36,440 bases of DNA from an uncultured Akkermansia sp. (GTDB lineage Bacteria; Verrucomicrobiota; Verrucomicrobiia; Verrucomicrobiales; Akkermansiaceae). Below, piece after piece: positions 30,946 to 36,440 of this stretch. The position numbers were made by a program, and so were the translations under genes. The notes below the pieces were generated by a model. That model made no database searches. It was given only the letters and a program-made list of their open reading frames with translations, and was not told where the DNA came from. How positions within the stretch are numbered: position 1 is the first letter of the stretch; every line of letters starts with the position of its first letter. The stretch lies in the NCBI GenBank assembly GCA_947626635.1, contig CANQSY010000009.1:1-36440 (forward strand), read 5' to 3'.

Positions 30946-31712
30946 CACCACCCTATGCGATCTTTGGCGACATCCCACCAGCTACGCTCTTCAATCTTCT
31001 GCCTGAGGGTCTCGTTGCCCAGGCGGTCAGGAGAGCACTCCCGGATGACACGTGCAAGACGCTGCGCCCATGTCCTCAGGTTGACGTCGGCGTTACCACT
31101 CCGTTTGAAGGCTTCCGAGGAAACGAGACGGACCTTTTTTCTGTTGCTGTCCTTGCAGGCCAGGAAAAGCTGTCCACTGCGGGCATCGCGAATGGTCATC
31201 TCCATGCAGATGTCCCCTTCCGCGAATTTACCGACAACATCCGATATCCCGGGAATCTTGATAAAATGTCCGCCCACCCCCGAAAGAAGGCGCAACCCGG
31301 GTCGCTGCGGACGGAACCTTACCAGGGCCATATCGACCCTCACCGTCGCCTCACTCTCCTTATCCGTCAGCTTCCAGTTCATGTTGTTCGCCTTGTTGCC
31401 TTCGGCGAGAGCTTGGGAGACGTATTGCACAACATAGTCATGCATCTGGGGCACCATGAGAGGGGCAAGCTCGGGCTGTTTTTCCCGCACGAGGGTAATA
31501 TCCAGCGGCGCGATGTAAATAGAGCCCGTTTTCTGTTGGGCATAGGCATTGCCCTTTCCCCAGGTCCATCCGCCGTCCACTCCGGCCTTGAGATTGCGCA
31601 CCAGCTTCACATCGTAGAGACCACTCTCGGAAACGAGTTGCTGCTGGACGCATGAGCATAGGCACAACGCCAGGAGTGCAAGCACAAGGGTCGTTGATAA
31701 AATTTTCTTCAC
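30945..31712 (-). CDS. DUF3313-like lipoprotein
   Basis: A 255-aa predicted lipoprotein. The leader MKKILSTTLVLALLALCLCSC ends in a lipobox-like LCSC (C21 the likely lipidated residue). The mature part includes SIYIAPLDITLVREKQPELAPLM and a long repeated-strand region with VRVDMALVRFRPQRPGLRLLSGVGGHFIKIPG, resembling DUF3313/DUF4410-type lipoproteins. The family match is by eye. The role is unknown, and it would sit on the periplasmic face of a membrane. The start is GTG 31712. The frame is open further upstream, but the promoter TTGACG-17-TATAGT ends 6 nt before this GTG, so upstream starts would lie outside the transcript. It is coupled to the RNase R gene by a TGATG overlap, which is an odd pairing. 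Confidence 0.7.
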   Translation of the reverse strand: MKKILSTTLVLALLALCLCSCVQQQLVSESGLYDVKLVRNLKAGVDGGWTWGKGNAYAQQKTGSIYIAPLDITLVREKQPELAPLMVPQMHDYVVQYVSQALAEGNKANNMNWKLTDKESEATVRVDMALVRFRPQRPGLRLLSGVGGHFIKIPGISDVVGKFAEGDICMEMTIRDARSGQLFLACKDSNRKKVRLVSSEAFKRSGNADVNLRTWAQRLARVIRECSPDRLGNETLRQKIEERSWWDVAKDRIGW

Positions 31713-31718
31713 GCCGCT

Positions 31719-31747
31719 ACTATACCTTGTTCCCACTGATACGTCAA
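31719..31747 (-). promoter_or_regulatory. Promoter of the lipoprotein-rnr operon
   Basis: On the minus strand, -35 TTGACG (31742-31747), a 17-bp spacer and -10 TATAGT (31719-31724). The predicted transcription start coincides with the GTG start codon at 31712. Confidence 0.8.
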
Positions 31748-31851
31748 TGGCAATCACAATGCCCAACGCGTACGGCACAACGTCCCGAGAAAAAAGGCGA
31801 CCCAACGTGTAGTTAACGGCAGATAATACAGCATAAGCCCTTTAGTATTTC

Positions 31852-31917
31852 GATTGACGATGGCTCAGCGCCCCCCCATCGGTGCTGAGCCCTACGGGCA
31901 AAAGCTGCGCTTTTGTC
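31852..31917 (-). repeat. Degenerate heptamer element with two hairpins (copy 9)
   Basis: On the minus strand: hairpin GACAAAAGC, loop GCA, GCTTTTGCC (31917-31897, one G-T pair); hairpin GGCTCAGC with GCTGAGCC (31891-31862, 14-nt loop); then ATCGTCAATCGAAATACT (31870-31852 region). The heptamers are worn and no GGC hairpin follows. It lies between the UvrA-like gene end and the lipoprotein promoter. Confidence 0.55.
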
Positions 31918-31980
31918 TAATCCCACTCCGGTCCCTCGTGGGCTTTCTCAGGAAATCCGCGCGCAGGCGGGCGCGAGCGC

Positions 31981-34422
31981 TCAATGGTCGTGGCGCGACG
32001 TGGAGACGATTTGTCCGCCTTCCGCTCCTGCGCCCGGACCGAGTTGGACGACATAATCGGCGCGTGAAATCATGCCCTCGTGGTGCTCAATGCAGAGGAT
32101 GGTATGATCGGCCGCCCGTAGGCGATAGATTGCTTGGAGGAGGAGGTCCACTTCTGCAAAATGCAAGCCGGTAGTCGGTTCATCCATGATGAAGAGGAAC
32201 GTCTTCTTCTCGGCGCCGCGCCACCGCGCACGGCCCGGAGCTGTTTTTGCGAGGTACGTTGCGATCTTCACGCGTTGAGCTTCGCCGCCGGAGAGGGTGC
32301 TTGCCGCGCGATCGAGCGGCAAGTAGCCGAGTCCGATGTCATGCATCGCCTGCAGAATGGCCGCGGCTGCGGGTATACTCCCGAGGAAGTCCAAGGCCTC
32401 ATCAACCGTGAGAGCCAGCGCCTGTGCTATGCTCTTTCCTCGCCACGTCACCTCGAGGGTCTCGCGGTTGTACCGCGCACCGTGACATGCATCACAGGGC
32501 GCATGCATATCCGCCAGGAAGTTCATATCCACCTGCAGGAGTCCCGTGCCGGCACACCTCTCGCAGCGGCCGCCGCGTCCGTTCAGCGAAAAACGCGCCG
32601 GGGTATAACCGCGGGAGCGAGCCAAGGGGAGCCGCGCGTAAAGCGGACGCAACACGTCCAGCAACCCGGTAGCCGTTGCGGGCATGGAGCGAGCCGAAGC
32701 GCCGATGGGGCTCTGGTCCACGATGATAGCGCGCTCGATGCGATGCGCCTCCTTCAGCTTCCCCTCCTTCAGGGCAGGCAGCAAGCACTCATGCACGAGG
32801 GTACTCTTGCCGGAGCCACCGGGACCTGTCAGGCACGTGAACGCACCGAGGGGCAGGGAAAAATCGATATCCTTGAGATTGCGGGCCGAGGCATGGCGCA
32901 GGGTGAGCCACGAACAGGAGTCCAGCGAGATCGGTTGCGCCTTCGCGTAGGTGAGTTTGCCCGCGAGCCAGGCACCCGTGGGCGATTGCGGGTTATGAAG
33001 GATCTGCTTGTAGGTGCCGCATGCCATCACCTGTCCTCCTCGAGGTCCGCTGCCAGGTCCCAATTCCACCAGCCAATCTGCCGCGCGCAGCAGGGTCGGG
33101 TCGTGCTCGACGAGAAGGATGGTATTGCCCTTGTCGCGCAGACGTTGGAGGGAACGCGCAAGTTTTTCCGTCTCCGAGGGATGCAGACCGATCGTTGGTT
33201 CATCAAGGATATAGAGCACGCCGGAGAGACCGCCGCCCAGCTGTCCCGCGAGGCGCGCGCGTTGGAGTTCACCGCCGGAAAGGGTGCTTGCCGAGCGCGA
33301 GAGCGAAAGGTAACCGAGCCCTAATTCAATGAGGCAGCCGAGGCGCGTGCGCAGCGCTTCAAGAGCCGGTTGCAGGGAGCTGCTGTACGCCGCCGGAACG
33401 TCGAGTTTTTCCAGCAAGGTCATGTTGTCCTTCACGGGCAGCGTGGCGTACTCTCCGAGACTGAGTTCCCTCTCACCGAAAGGGAGAGTGACAGCTAACG
33501 AGATGGGATTGAGGCGCATACCGCCGCAGGCGGGACACGTCTCGATGCGGCGTCCGTTTTCGACGAAACCGCGTCCCTCGCAGCGGGGACACGCACCGCG
33601 CGACGAGTAATGGGAGAAGAGTTCAGGCGTGAGGTCCGGGAGAGAAAAGCCCGTCTCCTCATTGCGATAGCTCGTATAAAAGGAAAGCAGCTCGGTGGCG
33701 TCCTTCTCGCGCTGCACGAGCACCCGCACCTCCTGCGCATTCAACTTCAAAGCCATTTCCAACGAATCCGCCAGTCGCGACTCGATCCCTTCCTTCAACA
33801 CCAAACGGTCAATCACCAGCTCACACACCGCCTCCGCTGCCGGCATATCATCCTCCAGCTCATCCAAGTCCCTTAACTCTCCATCCACTCGTAGCCGCAG
33901 ATACCCCGCCTTGCGCAGCTGCAGCAGGCTCAGCTCGCCCCCGCCCGCCATGAACCCGACCGCCAGTGGCGCCAGCAGCGTGAGCCTCGTACCGCCCGGC
34001 AGCTTCCCTAACTGTGCCGCTATCTCGTCAGGACTCAGCCGCGTGAGTTTTTCGCCCGTGTTGGGATCATGGGGTATACCGATAGCTGCGTAAAGGATGC
34101 GCAGGTAGTCGAGAGTCTCGGTGATACTGCCGAGCACGGAACGAGTGAGCGCCGGCGGCGTGCCCTGCTCCAAACAGAGAGCAGGAGGCAAACCCTCGAT
34201 GCTCTCTACCGCCGGTTTCCGGGGTCTCGCGAGCAAACGCCGTGCCCCCGGCGACAGGCAATCCAAAAAACGTCTCCGAGACTCGGCGAAAAGCGTGTCG
34301 TGCGCCAGGGTGCTCTTACCGGAACCGCTGGGTCCCACGAGGGCGATTATCTTTCCGGCAGGGAGCGTGAGGTCGATATGACGCAGCGTATTCTGCGAAG
34401 CCCCTTTGATACGTATATCCAT
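31981..34422 (-). CDS. UvrA-like ABC ATPase lacking the insertion domain
   Basis: An 813-aa tandem ABC protein of the UvrA family. Half 1 has Walker A GPSGSGKST (about 30-38), a shortened UvrB-binding-like region with LLAPLAVGFMAGGG and GYLRLRVDGEL, a zinc module C278-P-x-C281 to C296-P-x-C299, signature LSGGELQRARL and Walker B YILDEPTIGLHP. Half 2 has Walker A GPGGSGKST (about 535), a zinc module CERC to CDAC (about 617-648), signature LSGGEAQRVKI and FIMDEPTTGLHF. UvrA itself is about 940 aa. Here roughly 120 residues between the zinc cysteine pairs (the DNA-contacting insertion domain) are reduced to a short loop. This fits the UvrA2/DrrC-type class, linked to drug or DNA-adduct tolerance rather than housekeeping repair. 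Last gene of a minus-strand run behind two bactofilins, 12 nt after the preceding stop. Confidence 0.88.
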   Translation of the reverse strand: MDIRIKGASQNTLRHIDLTLPAGKIIALVGPSGSGKSTLAHDTLFAESRRRFLDCLSPGARRLLARPRKPAVESIEGLPPALCLEQGTPPALTRSVLGSITETLDYLRILYAAIGIPHDPNTGEKLTRLSPDEIAAQLGKLPGGTRLTLLAPLAVGFMAGGGELSLLQLRKAGYLRLRVDGELRDLDELEDDMPAAEAVCELVIDRLVLKEGIESRLADSLEMALKLNAQEVRVLVQREKDATELLSFYTSYRNEETGFSLPDLTPELFSHYSSRGACPRCEGRGFVENGRRIETCPACGGMRLNPISLAVTLPFGERELSLGEYATLPVKDNMTLLEKLDVPAAYSSSLQPALEALRTRLGCLIELGLGYLSLSRSASTLSGGELQRARLAGQLGGGLSGVLYILDEPTIGLHPSETEKLARSLQRLRDKGNTILLVEHDPTLLRAADWLVELGPGSGPRGGQVMACGTYKQILHNPQSPTGAWLAGKLTYAKAQPISLDSCSWLTLRHASARNLKDIDFSLPLGAFTCLTGPGGSGKSTLVHECLLPALKEGKLKEAHRIERAIIVDQSPIGASARSMPATATGLLDVLRPLYARLPLARSRGYTPARFSLNGRGGRCERCAGTGLLQVDMNFLADMHAPCDACHGARYNRETLEVTWRGKSIAQALALTVDEALDFLGSIPAAAAILQAMHDIGLGYLPLDRAASTLSGGEAQRVKIATYLAKTAPGRARWRGAEKKTFLFIMDEPTTGLHFAEVDLLLQAIYRLRAADHTILCIEHHEGMISRADYVVQLGPGAGAEGGQIVSTSRHDH

Positions 34423-34434
34423 GGTGATGGTCGA

Positions 34435-35106
34435 TCAACTCGGGATTTGATACCATGTGCCGCGATGCACGGCTCCCGGCTCCAGCCGCAACTCCGGCGT
34501 GTGACAATCCCCTATCAGCGCTCCGCCGTCGCACACGTGCACATATTTCGCCGCGTGCACGCGCGCCTGCAGCGTCCCCTGCACTTCCGCACTCTCAACC
34601 GACAGACCGGGACTCACCCGGGCTCGCGCTCCTTTCCTCACGAGAAGTTTCGCCGCACGCACCTGCCCATCCAACTCCGCCTTCTCGTCGAGCGTCAGTG
34701 TGTCCGTGACGCGTAACTTGATCCCGTTGACCTTACCGCTCGCCTTCATTCGCGAGGCCACCACGGTGAGCAGTGAGAGCTCTACGTGCGACGGCAAGGT
34801 CACCTCCCCCAGCGTGCGGATGTTCAGTCGGCGTGCTCCCGGCTTCAGGGTGTAATCCGTCATCGTGAGGTGCGCGCAGCAGTGCACACAGTGCGCCGAG
34901 AGGGCTGCTCGCGGGACAAGAGACTTCTTCCCGCACTCATAGCAGACCACCTCACGGGTCGGCACGGCGACTCTCGTCTCCCTCTCCACCACCGGAGCGA
35001 AAGGATCGCGAAAACCGCGCGCTTCCTCCGGCAGGTATCCGGATATACCCGGCGCAACCAGGGGCTGCGTCTTGTACACTGTCGGCGCCTGCTTCCGGCG
35101 ACTCAT
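34435..35106 (-). CDS. Zinc-ribbon bactofilin-like protein
   Basis: A 223-aa protein. After a Pro-rich N-terminus, a zinc-ribbon-like pair C55-Y-E-C58 and C73-V-H-C76 (C77 adjacent) is followed by a bactofilin-type right-handed beta-helix (about 85-215) with repeating short strands: IRTLGEVTLPSHVEL, VNGIKLRVTDTLTL, AELDGQVRAAKLLV, AEVQGTLQARVHAAKYV. Bactofilins are polymerising cytoskeletal proteins that organise the cell envelope. The added ribbon is not part of the standard fold and might tether the filament to another protein or nucleic acid. Its ATG overlaps the stop of the upstream bactofilin by 4 nt (ATGA), so the two are made together and could co-polymerise. Weak sequence similarity makes the bactofilin call slightly uncertain. 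Confidence 0.75.
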   Translation of the reverse strand: MSRRKQAPTVYKTQPLVAPGISGYLPEEARGFRDPFAPVVERETRVAVPTREVVCYECGKKSLVPRAALSAHCVHCCAHLTMTDYTLKPGARRLNIRTLGEVTLPSHVELSLLTVVASRMKASGKVNGIKLRVTDTLTLDEKAELDGQVRAAKLLVRKGARARVSPGLSVESAEVQGTLQARVHAAKYVHVCDGGALIGDCHTPELRLEPGAVHRGTWYQIPS

Positions 35107-35720
35107 CCGAGCAAGTTAGGTGTATCGTCCTGCGGCGCGGGAGTCGTGCGCTTGCTGTTGCGCTTGGCGGGCGAAGGAGTTTGCGGCATGGCAGCCACAT
35201 TGCCGACCATGCAGTGTCCGATAAAGACGGCTCCTTCCTCAATGGAAATCTTGGCGGCAGTCACATCGCCCACGAGCTCAGCCGTGGCAGCCAACTGCAC
35301 GCGATCCGTTACGATGACATCCCCGGTCACGCGCCCGTGGATGATAGCGCTCTTCGTGCGGATGGCCTCCTTTTTCTTCTCCCCGGCCTGAATCGTTGCA
35401 TTCGCGCCTACCGTCAAGATGCCGTCGGATTGAATTTCGCCCTCAACAGAGCCGTCCACCAACAACTCGTCGGTGAACCGCAGCGTTCCTACGACCGTTA
35501 CATCCGAATTGAGCACGTTGCGCGTCGAAGACGATGGAGTGCCGGGCAAAGATTCACCAAAGGGCGATGACGTCCCTTCCTCCTGCATAAAATCGGCTGC
35601 GTTTCCCTCGCCGGCTGCTCCCTCGAAGGGTCCGGCGCCCCACTCCGGCATCGCATCATCTTCTCGCGTCGGAGTTCCGGGTACTTCGGTTTCAGTTTTC
35701 TTGGACGGATAGTTGAACAT
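35103..35720 (-). CDS. Bactofilin (polymer-forming cytoskeletal protein)
   Basis: A 205-aa protein with disordered Ser/Pro/Glu-rich ends and a central bactofilin beta-helix (about 65-175): LNSDVTVVGTLRFTDELLVDGSVEGEIQSDGILTVGANATI, then SAIIHGRVTGDVIVTDRV and AELVGDVTAAKISIEEGAVFIGHC (given here as separate coils). It should form nucleotide-free filaments at the cytoplasmic membrane and scaffold cell-wall enzymes. The N-terminus MFNYPSKKTETEVPG is basic and hydrophobic, as in membrane-associated bactofilins. The frame extends to 35864, but the added text is low quality and ATG 35720 gives the family-like start. First gene of a run with the zinc-ribbon bactofilin and the UvrA-like gene. Divergent from metY. 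Confidence 0.88.
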   Translation of the reverse strand: MFNYPSKKTETEVPGTPTREDDAMPEWGAGPFEGAAGEGNAADFMQEEGTSSPFGESLPGTPSSSTRNVLNSDVTVVGTLRFTDELLVDGSVEGEIQSDGILTVGANATIQAGEKKKEAIRTKSAIIHGRVTGDVIVTDRVQLAATAELVGDVTAAKISIEEGAVFIGHCMVGNVAAMPQTPSPAKRNSKRTTPAPQDDTPNLLG

Positions 35721-35754
35721 AATAAAAACAGTTGCTGGATGTTCGTTGCTTCTT

Positions 35755-35773
35755 CCCGCATTTTCACCGCGGG
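35755..35773 (-). promoter_or_regulatory. Leader hairpin of the bactofilin mRNA
   Basis: On the minus strand CCCGC and GCGGG pair around a 9-nt A-rich loop in the 5' leader, just after the predicted transcription start near 35775. It may affect mRNA stability or translation. Confidence 0.4.
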
Positions 35774-35781
35774 CTGCTCCT

Positions 35782-35810
35782 ATCCTACCCCCATGCCCCC
35801 GTTTTGTCCA
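35782..35810 (-). promoter_or_regulatory. Predicted promoter of the bactofilin operon
   Basis: On the minus strand, -35 TGGACA (35805-35810), a 17-bp spacer and -10 TAGGAT (35782-35787). The leader is about 55 nt to the ATG at 35720. Confidence 0.5.
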
Positions 35811-35882
35811 TTCCAAACTTTGCCACAATGTCCTTTTTCTTGGGACGTACGTTATTTTTTTCACTTTTTTTTCTTTTTACTG

Positions 35883-35911
35883 TTGACACGGACGTCTGAT
35901 TTTGCTAAATT
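35883..35911 (+). promoter_or_regulatory. Predicted metY promoter
   Basis: -35 TTGACA (35883-35888), a 17-bp spacer, -10 TAAATT (35906-35911) with an extended TG motif (35903-35904). It is preceded by a long T-rich tract (35853-35880) and the palindrome ACGTACGT (35845-35852), which could bind a regulator. Transcription should begin near 35918. Confidence 0.65.
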
Positions 35912-35918
35912 ACCTGTG

Positions 35919-35939
35919 TTCCTACCGAAATAGTAGGAA
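35919..35939 (+). promoter_or_regulatory. Stem-loop at the 5' end of the metY mRNA
   Basis: TTCCTAC (35919-35925) pairs with GTAGGAA (35933-35939) around a 7-nt loop. The stem begins at the predicted first transcribed bases. It may protect the mRNA 5' end. It is too small for a known SAM riboswitch, and I see no riboswitch motif. Confidence 0.5.
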
Positions 35940-35964
35940 TTAAAATATCAAGAAGACCACGACC

Positions 35965-36440
35965 ATGAGCAAGACATATCGATTTGAGACCCTGCAGGTG
36001 CATGTGGGGCAAGAGCAGGCGGATCCGACGACGGACTCGCGAGCGGTGCCGATCTACGCGACGACATCATACGTATTTAAGGACAGCGCGGAAGCGGCGG
36101 GACGCTTTGCGCTGACGCGTCCGGGCAACATCTACACGCGATTGATGAACCCCACGAGCGACGTGTTGGAGAAGAGAATCGCGGCGTTGGAAGGCGGCGT
36201 AGGAGCGTTGGCCGTGGCGTCGGGCACGGCAGCGGTGGACTACGCGGTGCGCAACATCACGGGTGTGGGGGAGCACATAGTCTCCTCAACGACACTCTAC
36301 GGCGGCACCTACAACCTCTTTGCGCATCTGTTCAAGGAGGTGGGAATCGACGTCACCTTTGTAGACGCGGCGGAGCCGGGCAACTACGAGGCAGCGATAC
36401 GTCCGAACACGAAGCTGCTCTACGTGGAGAGTCTGGGCAA
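35965..36440 (+). CDS. metY: O-acetylhomoserine sulfhydrylase, 5' part (cut by window end)
   Basis: The first 158 codons of a PLP-dependent Cys/Met-metabolism enzyme (fold type I), starting [17 protein letters not shown]. Diagnostic text is [16 protein letters not shown], the Arg/Tyr segment [25 protein letters not shown], the phosphate-binding ASGTAAV loop and [12 protein letters not shown]. MetY makes homocysteine from O-acetylhomoserine and sulfide in methionine synthesis, and some members also use O-acetylserine. The RFETLQVH start and [11 protein letters not shown] segment favour MetY over MetB or MetZ. The PLP lysine lies beyond the window. ATG 35965 is about 47 nt behind the predicted transcription start, with no strong Shine-Dalgarno. 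Codons are markedly G-ending here. Confidence 0.93.
   Translation, partial: MSKTYRFETLQVHVGQEQADPTTDSRAVPIYATTSYVFKDSAEAAGRFALTRPGNIYTRLMNPTSDVLEKRIAALEGGVGALAVASGTAAVDYAVRNITGVGEHIVSSTTLYGGTYNLFAHLFKEVGIDVTFVDAAEPGNYEAAIRPNTKLLYVESLG

Noticed and set aside
35919..35964. SAM or other riboswitch in the metY leader
   Set aside because: The leader is only about 47 nt with a single 7-bp stem. None of the conserved core motifs of known SAM riboswitches can be seen.

Overview
The window looks like a chromosomal segment of a Gram-negative, high-GC bacterium. A Verrucomicrobiota member of the Akkermansia type is my best guess. It rests on the giant autotransporter with an MKLHLP...LRKALLAC leader and autotransporter-associated beta-strand repeats, on bactofilins, on a 3D-domain protein of the type I associate with this phylum, and on the near absence of Shine-Dalgarno sequences. 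The taxonomic call is inference. I see no rRNA, tRNA, CRISPR array, transposase, integrase or phage gene.

Layout. (1) 102-820: a secreted 3D-domain (MltA-like barrel) protein behind a clean sigma70-type promoter. (2) 950-6380: a tightly packed plus-strand run of prmA (L11 methyltransferase), tsaB (t6A modification), a YkgJ-type Cys-cluster protein and a 1197-aa TerB/FHA-like/ABC/ABC-2 permease fusion. Several genes overlap. (3) 6381-8245: a membrane-anchored YD-like repeat protein bracketed on both sides by clusters of an unusual intergenic element. (4) 8232-19904 (minus): a 3890-aa autotransporter, whose promoter region contains a perfect 16-bp inverted repeat about 190 bp across. (5) 20269-22221 (minus): a Bax-inhibitor-1/YccA membrane protein, a Jag/KhpB RNA-binding protein and a secreted protein of unknown function. 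(6) 22552-25275: aconitase A. (7) 25400-27256 (minus): a zinc-ribbon protein with two TPM domains, divergent from dxr (27541-28710). (8) 28753-31712 (minus): a DUF3313-like lipoprotein translationally coupled to an RNase R family exonuclease. (9) 31981-35720 (minus): bactofilin, zinc-ribbon bactofilin and a UvrA-like ABC protein lacking the insertion domain. (10) 35965 to the window end: the start of metY (O-acetylhomoserine sulfhydrylase).

Two features of the DNA stand out beyond the genes. First, the autotransporter promoter region carries CTTTCATAAAGAGATA and its exact reverse complement 156 bp apart. The repeat forms the spacer of the predicted promoter, so inversion would swap the -35 and upstream sequence. 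This is the architecture of a phase-variable invertible promoter for a surface protein. Second, at least eight intergenic sites carry a modular element. It has a GC-rich hairpin, then a short conserved linker, then tandem heptamers (TCGTAAA-like), then TA followed by a hairpin beginning GGC whose remaining stem bases change in compensating pairs from copy to copy. I do not recognise it as a named family.

Several genes (yccA-like, the DUF3313-like lipoprotein, possibly dxr) have a good promoter whose -10 box lies only 6-9 nt before the start codon. This predicts leaderless or nearly leaderless mRNAs.
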